A stretch of 7,833 bases of DNA from Chloroflexaceae bacterium (lineage in GTDB: Bacteria > Chloroflexota > Chloroflexia > Chloroflexales > Chloroflexaceae), in the NCBI GenBank assembly GCA_026417815.1, contig JAOACN010000368.1:1-7833 (forward strand), in the 5' to 3' direction. Of this stretch, positions 1 through 6,355 are shown piece by piece. The stretch's first letter is position 1. Every line of letters starts with the position of its first letter. A program made the position numbers and the translations under genes. The notes beneath the pieces were generated by a model that was not told where the DNA came from, made no database searches, and saw only the letters and a list, made by a program, of their open reading frames with translations.

Positions 1-491
1 GCCTCGGCCCGCTCGAACCAGAAGCCGATCAGCAGGAAGGAGCACAGGCCCACCCCCTCCCAGCCCAGGAAGAGCATGAGCATGTTGTTCCCCATCACCA
101 GGAACAGCATCATGGTGATGAAGAGGTTCAGGTAGGCGAAGTAGCGCACCACCCGCGGATCGCCGTGCATGTAGCCGATCGAGTAGATGTGGATCAGCGC
201 GCCCACGCCGGTCACCAGCAGCACCATCACGGCGGTGAGCGGGTCGAGCATGATGCCGAAGGGCACCCGCAGTTCGCCGGTGTTGATCCAGTGCCAGCTC
301 ACCGACATGATCCGCCGCTCTTCTTCGGGCAGCCCGGATAAGGCGGCGATGGCAATTACAGCGACCACGAAGGAGGCCACCACCAGCCCGCTGGCCACCA
401 GCCCCGCCGGGCGCTCGCGCCGGATGATAAAGACGTTTAGCAAAAAGCCGATGAACGGCAGCAACGGAATGAGCCAGATCAACCATTCCAT
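1..491 (-). CDS. nuoL: NADH-quinone oxidoreductase subunit L, 5' part only
   Basis: This is the start of the large antiporter-like proton-pumping subunit at the distal end of the complex I membrane arm. I translated it by hand from ATG at 491; 163 full codons remain before the left edge, against about 600 or more for the family, so the 3' end is outside the window and nothing indicates truncation of the gene itself. It opens with two hydrophobic helices (about residues 1-22 and 30-52), then a conserved stretch with LDPLTAVMV (82-90) and HIYSIGYMHGD (101-111). The hallmark NuoL motif GWEGVGLCSFLLIGFW follows at about 143-158; its Glu145 matches the essential TM5 glutamate (Glu144 in E. coli). 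A GAGG (498-501) lies 6 bases before the ATG. It sits 23 bases after nuoK, consistent with co-transcription. Identity is certain at family level; NuoL is preferred over NuoM or NuoN because of the GWEGVG motif and its place after nuoK. Confidence 0.96.
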   Translation of the reverse strand, partial: MEWLIWLIPLLPFIGFLLNVFIIRRERPAGLVASGLVVASFVVAVIAIAALSGLPEEERRIMSVSWHWINTGELRVPFGIMLDPLTAVMVLLVTGVGALIHIYSIGYMHGDPRVVRYFAYLNLFITMMLFLVMGNNMLMLFLGWEGVGLCSFLLIGFWFERAE

Positions 492-511
492 CGTGTACCT
501 CGGATCTTCCG

Positions 512-528
512 CGCTCAACCCCTGAGCG
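512..528 (-). other. Small hairpin across the nuoK stop codon
   Basis: CGCTCA (512-517) and TGAGCG (523-528) form a perfect 6-bp stem with a five-base loop. The nuoK stop codon (515-517) is in one arm. It is short and could be chance, but it would lie about 20 bases in front of the nuoL start in the transcript. Confidence 0.35.
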
Positions 529-817
529 TACTGACCTCGTCAACATCGGCGGTGTGCTTGGTGCGGAAGATGGCCACCAGCAGCGCCAGTCCCACGGCGA
601 CCTCGGCGGCGGCCACGGTGATCACGAAAAACACCAGCACCTGCCCGTCAATGCTCAGGCGCTCGCGGGCGAAGGCCACGAGAACCAGATTCGCCGCGTT
701 AAGCATCAATTCGACCGACATAAAGACGACCAGCGCGTTGCGCCGGATCAGCACCCCAAGCACGCCAATGGCAAACAGCGCCGCGCTGAGGATGATGTAG
801 TAACTGGTGGGCACCAT
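515..817 (-). CDS. nuoK: NADH-quinone oxidoreductase subunit K
   Basis: This is the small Mrp-type membrane subunit of complex I, taking part in proton translocation next to NuoJ, NuoA and NuoN. The product is 100 residues, the usual length for the family. Three hydrophobic helices are visible, at about residues 7-24, 29-49 and 59-84. The two buried glutamates needed for pumping are present at exactly the E. coli positions: Glu36 in VFMSVELMLNAANL and Glu72 in VITVAAAEVAVGLAL. The start is ATG at 817 with GGAG at 827-830, 9 bases upstream. The gene begins 19 bases after nuoJ stops and is followed 23 bases later by nuoL, so these three look translationally linked. A short hairpin overlaps its stop codon. 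Nothing is missing or unusual in the protein. Confidence 0.97.
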   Translation of the reverse strand: MVPTSYYIILSAALFAIGVLGVLIRRNALVVFMSVELMLNAANLVLVAFARERLSIDGQVLVFFVITVAAAEVAVGLALLVAIFRTKHTADVDEVSTLRG

Positions 818-836
818 GGGTGTGGTCTCCGTCTAT

Positions 837-1373
<537 letters not shown>

Positions 1374-1380
1374 GCCTTCA

Positions 1381-1384
1381 CTCC
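1381..1384 (-). promoter_or_regulatory. Ribosome binding site fixing the nuoJ start
   Basis: On the minus strand GGAG stands 7 bases before ATG at 1373. It supports the internal start over the in-frame ATG at 1454, which has no comparable site nearby and would begin in repeat-like intergenic sequence. Confidence 0.7.
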
Positions 1385-1470
1385 GTATCTCTGCAACTAC
1401 AGCGGGCTTCTCACGAACCGCAGAGGACGGAAAGGGCGCAGAAGTGTTTGCCATGCTATCTGCACCTCAC

Positions 1471-1502
1471 CTCCACACCTCCACACCTCCACACCTCCAC
1501 AC
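1471..1502 (-). repeat. 8-bp tandem repeat, four perfect units
   Basis: The plus strand reads CTCCACAC four times in a row at 1471, 1479, 1487 and 1495 (GTGTGGAG on the transcript strand). A degenerate fifth unit CTCTACAG at 1503-1510 contains the nuoI stop codon (TAG, 1507-1505), and a weak match flanks the other side (1463-1470). The unit length is not a multiple of three, so copy-number change is tolerated only because the array begins right after the stop. The pattern is direct; its role is unknown. Confidence 0.9.
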
Positions 1503-1504
1503 CT

Positions 1505-2002
1505 CTACAGATCGATCTGGGCTGGCGGGCTGGGCCGGCGTTGCAACTCCAGCAAGATCGGCGGTGGATCGCCATGCCCCTTGTCGGGCGGCACCAGCAA
1601 CATCTCTTTGGTATAGATCGAGGCGCGCCGGTCGTAAAATGACAGTTCGTACTGGTGCTCCAGCACAATCGCGTTGGTAGGACAGGCGTCTTCGCAGTAG
1701 CCGCAGAAGATGCAGCGCAGCATGTTGATCTCGTAGACCGCCGCGTAACGCTCGCCGTGCGAGACGGGGTTGGCCGGGTCGTTTTCGGCGGGCACGACCA
1801 GGATGGCGTCGGCCGGGCAGGCCGCGGCGCACAGGGAGCAGCCGATGCAACGCTCCTTACCATCGGCGAAGCGTTTAAGTTCGTGGCGCCCGCGGAAGCG
1901 TTCGCGCACCGGTCGCTTGACCTCCGGGTACTGCACCGTCACCGGGGGCTTGAAGATGTAGCGCAGGGTGGTGCCAAGACCTTTGAATAGCTCTCCGAGC
2001 AT
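1505..2002 (-). CDS. nuoI: NADH-quinone oxidoreductase subunit I (2x[4Fe-4S])
   Basis: This is the ferredoxin-like subunit at the junction of the peripheral and membrane arms; it carries clusters N6a and N6b and passes electrons from NuoG toward N2 and quinone. It is 165 residues, a normal length. Two CxxCxxCxxxCP motifs are intact: Cys52, 55, 58, 62 (CIGCSLCAAACP) and Cys97, 100, 103, 107 (CIFCGYCEDACP). The N-terminus (LGELFKGLGTTLRYIFKPP) is the usual amphipathic anchoring helix, followed by the conserved basic region with RFRGRHEL. The C-terminus after about residue 135 is a Pro-rich tail of unclear role. Start ATG at 2002 has a strong AGAGGAG (2009-2015) 6 bases upstream. The stop falls in the first degenerate unit of a tandem repeat. 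The gene is flanked by the longest gap on its 5' side (204 bases) and a 131-base gap on its 3' side. Confidence 0.97.
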   Translation of the reverse strand: MLGELFKGLGTTLRYIFKPPVTVQYPEVKRPVRERFRGRHELKRFADGKERCIGCSLCAAACPADAILVVPAENDPANPVSHGERYAAVYEINMLRCIFCGYCEDACPTNAIVLEHQYELSFYDRRASIYTKEMLLVPPDKGHGDPPPILLELQRRPSPPAQIDL

Positions 2003-2062
2003 TGGATGCTCCTCTCAGAAGTTTGCTGCGCAGTTGGTTGTCTACTCGTTCGAGGGAGGTGT

Positions 2063-2079
2063 GGAGGGCTGTGCCCTCC
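2063..2079 (-). repeat. Perfect hairpin GGAGGGC / GCCCTCC
   Basis: GGAGGGC (2063-2069) and GCCCTCC (2073-2079) form a 7-bp perfect stem with a three-base loop. One arm overlaps a 13-base segment (2055-2067) that is complementary, on the transcript, to the tandem repeat behind nuoI, so the two pairings would compete. Confidence 0.75.
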
Positions 2080-2082
2080 GCG

Positions 2083-2156
2083 ACCTTTTTTCCGCCCGCG
2101 GCGGCAGACTTGTCCCGGCTTCGCCAGAGCGTGTAACCGCCGCGGGCAGAAAAGGT
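2083..2156 (-). repeat. Long inverted repeat in the nuoH-nuoI gap
   Basis: Arms at 2083-2104 and 2137-2156 pair. The core GCCCGCGGCGG (2094-2104) with CCGCCGCGGGC (2137-2147) is a perfect 11 bp. Next comes one A-C mismatch (2093/2148) that is a G-U pair on the minus-strand RNA, then five more pairs, a two-base bulge (2086-2087) and three further pairs. The loop is 32 bases. On the transcript strand the outer end is a run of A rather than U, so this is not a classical terminator. Confidence 0.8.
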
Positions 2157-2160
2157 GCCT

Positions 2161-2197
2161 GCGGGGAGGCGTAGCCTCCCCGCGCCCCTCCGGGGCG
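2161..2197 (-). repeat. Two abutting perfect palindromes behind nuoH
   Basis: GCGGGGAGGC (2161-2170) pairs with GCCTCCCCGC (2174-2183) as a perfect 10-bp stem with a GTA loop. Directly adjoining it, CGCCCC (2183-2188) pairs with GGGGCG (2192-2197) across a TCC loop; the two share base 2183. The second lies 9 bases beyond the nuoH stop codon. They may act as a 3'-end stability element for the nuoFGH part of the transcript, or be a REP-like repeat. Confidence 0.8.
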
Positions 2198-2206
2198 GTA
2201 ACCAGG

Positions 2207-3505
2207 TTATCCTTGTGAACTCGCCGGCTGGCGCGGGCCGGTGGAGGCCGGCTGGCTCTCGCTGGCCTCGGCTGGCGCGGGAGGCAACACGCTCCCCTGG
2301 CGTAGATCCTTCACGTAGGTCACGTTGTCCACCGGTCGCGGCACTGAACTGAACCCGACGGCCACGGCCAACGTGATCAGGCTCAGGGCCAGCAGGATGA
2401 ACGAGGCCAGGCGCTGGTCGGGAACGATCACAAAGGTGACCGCCGTGTAGACCAGGTTGATCAGTCCCAGAGGCAGCAGCCACTTCCAGCCCAGGGTCAT
2501 CAGCCGGTCGTAGCGCAGGCGCGGCCACGAGGCGCGGATCCACACCGAGACGAAGAGAAAGGCCACCAGTTTGAGCAGGAACGCGCCCAGCGAAACCAGC
2601 CCGACCACAAGGCTCGCCACCACCGGGCCGGCCAGATCCTCCATCCCCCGTCCCAGCGTCTGGAGACCGGGGAAGCGCCAGCCGCCGAAGAAGAAGGTCA
2701 CGGCGATGGCGCTGATGGCGATCAGCTTGATGTACTCGGTCATGAAGAAGAGGGCGAACTTCATCGAGCCATACTCGGTGTTGTAGCCCCCCACCAGTTC
2801 CTGTTCCGCTTCGACCAGATCGAAGGGCGCCCGCACCACCTCGGCGGTGGAGGCGATCATGAACAGCACGAAGCCGAGGAACTGCGGCACAATCCCCCAC
2901 AGGCCGCCTTGCTGGTAGACAATCTGGGCGGTGCTCAGGCTGCTGTAGGTCATCACCACGCCCAGCACGGCGCAACTCAGCGCCAGTTCGTAGCTGATCA
3001 ACTGGGCCGACGAGCGGATGCCGCCGAGCATCGAGTATTTGTTGTTGCTGGCCCACCCCGCCAGGGTAATACCGTAGACGCCAATGCCGGTCACCGCGAA
3101 CAGGTAGAGCACGCCGACGTTGATCTCGGCGATCTGGAGGATGTTGCGCACGTTGCTCGTCTGCGGGTCGGCGAAGCAGGCGCGGTAATCCCAGTTCAGG
3201 TTGAGGCACCCGAAGGGAATCACCGCCCAGATGATAATCGCCGGGATCACCGCAATCGCTGGCGCCAGCAGGTAGACCGGCTTATCGGCGGCCGTGGGAA
3301 CGACATCTTCCTTGAAGAAGAGTTTGACCGCGTCGGCGAGCGGCTGCAAGAATCCCCCCGGCCCGGCCCGGTTCGGCCCGACGCGGTTCTGAAAGCGGGC
3401 CAGGAGGCGCCGCTCAAAGAGCGTCAGGTAGGCGAAGGCGGTGGTTACGGCCAGGGTGATGACAAAGGCCTGTATGACTAGAATGAGCAGGTTGAGCCAG
3501 TTCAT
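2207..3505 (-). CDS. nuoH: NADH-quinone oxidoreductase subunit H
   Basis: This membrane subunit forms the quinone-binding cavity and the first half-channel with NuoI, NuoB and NuoD. The product is 432 residues with about eight to nine hydrophobic segments. Conserved features are ERRLLARFQNRVGPNRAGPGG starting at residue 31, LADAVKLFFKED (56-67), WASNNKYSMLGG (151-162), and the acidic loop AEVVRAPFDLVEAEQELVGG (221-240) linked to quinone-site coupling. The family is unmistakable. The frame extends six bases upstream to a GTG at 3511, but that GTG lies inside an AGAGGTG ribosome binding site (3509-3515) placed correctly for ATG at 3505, so I chose the ATG. The last 40 or so residues are a Pro/Ala/Ser/Gln-rich tail (QPAS occurs twice), encoded partly by a 13-bp direct repeat, and probably dispensable. 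A strong hairpin lies just upstream and a cluster of stem-loops just downstream. Confidence 0.96.
   Translation of the reverse strand: MNWLNLLILVIQAFVITLAVTTAFAYLTLFERRLLARFQNRVGPNRAGPGGFLQPLADAVKLFFKEDVVPTAADKPVYLLAPAIAVIPAIIIWAVIPFGCLNLNWDYRACFADPQTSNVRNILQIAEINVGVLYLFAVTGIGVYGITLAGWASNNKYSMLGGIRSSAQLISYELALSCAVLGVVMTYSSLSTAQIVYQQGGLWGIVPQFLGFVLFMIASTAEVVRAPFDLVEAEQELVGGYNTEYGSMKFALFFMTEYIKLIAISAIAVTFFFGGWRFPGLQTLGRGMEDLAGPVVASLVVGLVSLGAFLLKLVAFLFVSVWIRASWPRLRYDRLMTLGWKWLLPLGLINLVYTAVTFVIVPDQRLASFILLALSLITLAVAVGFSSVPRPVDNVTYVKDLRQGSVLPPAPAEASESQPASTGPRQPASSQG
2225..2281 (-). repeat. 13-bp direct repeat in the nuoH C-terminal tail
   Basis: CGGCTGGCGCGGG occurs at 2225-2237 and again at 2269-2281, with further GCTGGC copies between (about 2251 and 2261). 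They encode the low-complexity Pro/Ala/Ser tail of NuoH, including the two QPAS motifs. Slippage or local duplication would explain it. Confidence 0.7.
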
Positions 3506-3508
3506 ACG

Positions 3509-3515
3509 CACCTCT
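3509..3515 (-). promoter_or_regulatory. Ribosome binding site fixing the nuoH start
   Basis: The transcript reads AGAGGTG, with GAGG 5 bases before ATG at 3505. The upstream GTG at 3511 is part of this site, so it is unlikely to be the start codon. Confidence 0.65.
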
Positions 3516-3520
3516 GTGGG

Positions 3521-3551
3521 GCCGAAGCAGCGGCACGGCCGCCGCTTCGGC
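3521..3551 (-). repeat. 14-bp hairpin between nuoG and nuoH
   Basis: GCCGAAGCAGCGGC (3521-3534) pairs with GCCGCCGCTTCGGC (3538-3551) across a three-base loop. The only flaw is A3529 against C3543, which becomes a G-U pair in the minus-strand transcript, giving 14 continuous pairs. It begins 6 bases past the nuoG stop and ends 5 bases before the nuoH ribosome binding site, filling the gap. There is no following U-run. Confidence 0.85.
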
Positions 3552-3557
3552 GCGACC

Positions 3558-6260
3558 CTACACCACCAGTTTCACCAGGTGCACGCGGGTGCGTGGGCCG
3601 GTCTGCACCGCGGCCAGTTCCACGCCCGGCAGATCGGCCGGTACGAGGGCCACGCCGGGCGGCACATCAGCAACCACGCGGGCCGGCAGGGTGAGCGAGC
3701 CGGCGGCGGAGTCGAGTCGCACCAGGTCGCCGGAATGAATGTTGCGCCGCTCGGCGTCGGCGCTGTTCAGGGCGACGTAAGGGGCCGGAACGTGCTGCTC
3801 CAGTTTCGAGCCGCGCAGGAGCGGGTCGCCGCCATAGGCCAGGGGCTGGCTCAGGAGCAGGATCGGCCGTTCGTCACCCGGAGCCGGCGCGGGCCGGGGC
3901 GCCAGGTTGATGCTGACGGCGCCGCTTTCGACCGGCGCGGGCAGTTTGATCCCGATGCCCTCGGTATTCTCGTAGTTGGTGCCGTCGTAGTAGATCGCCT
4001 CATTGGCCTGGCGGCCCCAGGTCCCCGGTTTGCCAGTGGCGGCCAGGGCGGTGTAGGTCACGCCGGCATAACCGGGCACGCGCTCGGCGATCTCGGCGGC
4101 CACCTCGGCGGCGGTCAGGTAGTCCCAGGCATCATCAGCAGTCGTATCACGGGGGGCCTGCGCGCCAGCGCGGGCGCTCAGGGCGCGGCCCACCTGGGCG
4201 AAGATCTGCCAGTCGGGCCGGCTGTGGCCCACGGGGCCACGGGCCTGCCGCGTGCGCTGTACGCGCCGTTCGGCATTGGTGTAGGTTCCCTCGCGCTCGG
4301 CCACGCTGGCGGCGGGCAGCACCACGTGGGCCAGGTGCGCGGTCGGCGTGAGGAAGAGATCCTGCACCACCACGAACTCGGCTTCGGCCAGGGCCGCGCG
4401 GGCGGCGGGGAAGTTGGCGGCGGGGTCGAGGCCGGCGATCCAGACCGCGCGCACCCGCCCGTCGCGGAGCGCCGGCCACAGGTCGCGGGCCGCCAGGCCG
4501 GGGCGGGCCAGGGGCGCGTAGCCCGGGCGGGCGTCGGGGCGCACACCCATATCGAGGGCGCCGCGGCTGTTGCCGCCGGGCAGCAGGGCGATCAGGCCGC
4601 TCTGGGCATGCCCGGCCTTGCCGCTCAGCGCCAGCAGCGCCCCCAGGGCCTCGACTACCGCCGGCCCGGCGCTGCGGGCCTCGGCGCCGTAGATGATCAC
4701 CAGACGCCGGGCTTCGCCGAGAGCGCGGGCAGCAGCAGCAATCGTCTCCGCCGCCACCCCCGCGCGTTCGGTGATCCGCTCGGCGCTCATGTCGTTGAGT
4801 ACGCGCTTCAGGTCATCGAACCCGCTGCTCTTGACCGTCACCCGTCCCCCCGCGGCGAGCAATTCGCGCAGCAGACCGTGGAGGAAGGCCAGTTCCCCGC
4901 CGGGCAGGTAGCGGGCGGCGAGGGTGGCCGAGCGTTCCAGCTTGGTGGGGCGCAGGTTGGCGACGATCAACTGGGCGCCCCGCTGCACGGCGCTGCGCAG
5001 CCGCAGCACGTAGAGCGGCGCCTCCTCCTCGGGATCGGCGCCCAGTACCAGCACCACATCGCCCGCGCCAAGTTCCATCAGATTGGCGTCCTTGCCCACG
5101 CTGAGCAGCGCGCCCAGGTCATCGTGGGGCGCTTCACCGGGCGCGCCGGGCAGGTGATCGAGGTTGTTGCTCTGCAGTTGCTCGCGGAAGAGCTTCTGGA
5201 ACAGGTAGAGGTCCTCATTGCTCAGGCGCGGCGAAGCCAGCCCGGCGATGGCCGCCCCGCCGTGGGCGCGTTGCACGGCCTCCAGCTTCTCGGCCACCAG
5301 GCTCAGGGCCTCGTCCCAACTCGCCTCGACCAGCTTCTCACCCCGGCGGATCAGCGGCGCAGTCAGGCGGCTCTCGTGCTCGAAGAAACGATGGCCATAG
5401 CGGCCCTTGTCGCAGAGCCAGATGTCGTTAACCGCGGCGTTTTCGCGGGGCATCACCCGCATCAGGCGCTCGTGGCGCATATCCAGGGTCATGTTGCAGC
5501 CCACCGGACAGAGGGTGCAGACCGCGGGGATGGGGGTCAGTTCCCAGACGCGGGCGCGAAAGCGGAAATCGCTGCTGGTCAACGCCCCTACCGGGCAGAT
5601 GTCGGTGGTATTGCCGGAGAACTTGCTATCGAAGGGCGGGTCGCTCCTGGAGATGATCATCCAGTTGCGCCCGCGGTGATCGAAGCCGAGCACCGGGTCA
5701 TCGGCCAGTTCGTCCTGGAAGCGCACACAGCGCGAGCAGAGGATGCAGCGCTCGCGGTCGAGCAGGATCAGGTCGCCGAGGGGCACTGGCTTCTCGAAAT
5801 GGACCTTATCGGTGTAGTCGAAGCGGCTGCTGGCGGGTCCCCACTCCATGGTCAGGTTCTGTAGAGGGCACTCGCCGCCCTTGTCGCACACCGGGCAATC
5901 GAGCGGATGCGAGGTCAGCAGGAACTCCAGCACGCCGCGCTGGGCGAACTTGACCTCGGGGCTCTGCGTGTTGATCACCATACCCTCGCTGACCGGCGTG
6001 GTGCAGGCGGTCTGCAACTTCGGCATCATGGCGATCACCGGCTTGCCGGCCTCATCGAGGAGGGGCTGGCGGGTGGCGGGGTCGAGCTTCGGGGTGCCGA
6101 TCTGCACCAGACACATGCGGCACATCCCTACCGGCTTCATCCGCGGGTGGTAGCAAAAAACCGGAATGGCGATCTGCGCCATGCGCGCCGCGTCAACCAC
6201 ATTCGTTCCGGCGGGGACCGTGATGGTCACCCCATCAACCGTAATGGTTACATCCGCCAT
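3558..6260 (-). CDS. nuoG: NADH-quinone oxidoreductase subunit G
   Basis: This is the largest peripheral subunit; it carries the electron wire from NuoF to NuoI. It has 900 residues, within the family range (Thermus Nqo3 about 780, E. coli about 910). In order: a 2Fe-2S ferredoxin domain with Cys36, 47, 50 and 86 (N1b); His118, Cys122, 125, 131 (HPLDCPVCDKGGEC, N5); Cys172, 175, 178, 222 (N4); Cys248, 251, 255, 283 (VCTLCPVGC and WLCDKG, the extra N7 cluster); then a catalytically dead molybdopterin-oxidoreductase-like domain, with EREGTYTNAERRVQ near residue 655, and a C-terminal molybdopterin-binding-type barrel (about 797-900). All ligands are present. The long loop between Cys50 and Cys86 and the N7 motif match the Thermus layout. 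Start ATG at 6260 has only a weak site (GAG 5 bases away, GGGA 11 bases away), the weakest in the operon, but it gives the expected N-terminus. Confidence 0.97.
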   Translation of the reverse strand: MADVTITVDGVTITVPAGTNVVDAARMAQIAIPVFCYHPRMKPVGMCRMCLVQIGTPKLDPATRQPLLDEAGKPVIAMMPKLQTACTTPVSEGMVINTQSPEVKFAQRGVLEFLLTSHPLDCPVCDKGGECPLQNLTMEWGPASSRFDYTDKVHFEKPVPLGDLILLDRERCILCSRCVRFQDELADDPVLGFDHRGRNWMIISRSDPPFDSKFSGNTTDICPVGALTSSDFRFRARVWELTPIPAVCTLCPVGCNMTLDMRHERLMRVMPRENAAVNDIWLCDKGRYGHRFFEHESRLTAPLIRRGEKLVEASWDEALSLVAEKLEAVQRAHGGAAIAGLASPRLSNEDLYLFQKLFREQLQSNNLDHLPGAPGEAPHDDLGALLSVGKDANLMELGAGDVVLVLGADPEEEAPLYVLRLRSAVQRGAQLIVANLRPTKLERSATLAARYLPGGELAFLHGLLRELLAAGGRVTVKSSGFDDLKRVLNDMSAERITERAGVAAETIAAAARALGEARRLVIIYGAEARSAGPAVVEALGALLALSGKAGHAQSGLIALLPGGNSRGALDMGVRPDARPGYAPLARPGLAARDLWPALRDGRVRAVWIAGLDPAANFPAARAALAEAEFVVVQDLFLTPTAHLAHVVLPAASVAEREGTYTNAERRVQRTRQARGPVGHSRPDWQIFAQVGRALSARAGAQAPRDTTADDAWDYLTAAEVAAEIAERVPGYAGVTYTALAATGKPGTWGRQANEAIYYDGTNYENTEGIGIKLPAPVESGAVSINLAPRPAPAPGDERPILLLSQPLAYGGDPLLRGSKLEQHVPAPYVALNSADAERRNIHSGDLVRLDSAAGSLTLPARVVADVPPGVALVPADLPGVELAAVQTGPRTRVHLVKLVV

Positions 6261-6314
6261 AGCTGCTCGCTTCCCAGGGCGTCAGTACATCTGCTCGACC
6301 GTGTCTGTGGAGGC

Positions 6315-6355
6315 GGGAGGGTCCGGGAGGGCTTCGCCCTCCCAGAAACCCTCCC
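6315..6355 (-). repeat. Nested double hairpin abutting the nuoF stop codon
   Basis: The outer stem GGGAGGGT (6315-6322) pairs with ACCCTCCC (6348-6355); the inner stem GGGAGGGC (6325-6332) pairs with GCCCTCCC (6336-6343). Both are perfect 8-bp stems, separated by a small internal loop, with a three-base apical loop that reads GAA on the transcript, giving the very stable GCGAAGC mini-hairpin. The structure starts at the base after the nuoF TAG. Both strands also fit a G-quadruplex pattern. No U-run follows, so this is not a typical intrinsic terminator. Confidence 0.85.

Larger units (their letters stand above)
1374..1504 (-). other. nuoI-nuoJ intergenic spacer with repeats
   Basis: This 131-base spacer carries no supported gene. 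It holds the 8-bp tandem array next to the nuoI stop (1471-1502), a purine-rich stretch reading CCGCAGAGGACGG then AAAGGGCGCAGAAG on the plus strand (1418-1444), and the nuoJ ribosome binding site. It interrupts an otherwise tight order. I see no strong promoter or U-tailed terminator in it. Confidence 0.7.
2003..2206 (-). other. nuoH-nuoI intergenic spacer packed with stem-loops
   Basis: This is the longest gap between two genes in the window and carries no supported gene. From the nuoH stop onward the transcript would hold four consecutive stem-loops (2197-2183, 2183-2161, 2156-2083, 2079-2063), leaving only about 45 unstructured bases before the nuoI ribosome binding site. None is followed by a U-run, so intrinsic termination is unlikely. 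A processing or stability region, or a REP-like mobile palindrome cluster, are the main alternatives. Confidence 0.75.

Noticed and set aside
1374..1454. 27-residue N-terminal extension of NuoJ from ATG at 1454
   Set aside because: The extension is polar and falls in repeat-like spacer DNA; the ATG at 1373 has a good ribosome binding site and begins at the first membrane helix, as is usual for the family.
1471..1502. CRISPR array
   Set aside because: Units are 8 bp and directly contiguous with no spacers; this is a simple tandem repeat.
2083..2183. Intrinsic terminator between nuoH and nuoI
   Set aside because: The stems are strong, but no U-run follows any of them on the transcript strand; the T-run at 2086-2091 reads as A on that strand. 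An internal terminator would also cut the operon.
1875..3209. 444-codon minus-strand open frame overlapping nuoH and the nuoI start
   Set aside because: It is out of frame with nuoH, which is fully conserved, and its translation is Arg/Gly/Pro-rich with no recognisable domain. It also crosses the intergenic stem-loops.
3441..5864. An 807-codon open frame on the plus strand opposite nuoG and the nuoH start
   Set aside because: It lies antisense to NuoG, whose cluster ligands are all present. Its translation is Gly/Ala/Gln/His/Arg-rich without any family motif, as expected from the complement of GC-biased codons, and it has no supporting context.
6003..6110. Apparently long insertion between Cys50 and Cys86 of the NuoG 2Fe-2S domain
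   Set aside because: Long compared with E. coli-type proteins, but the Thermus Nqo3 protein has nearly the same spacing, so it is a normal variant and not a novelty.
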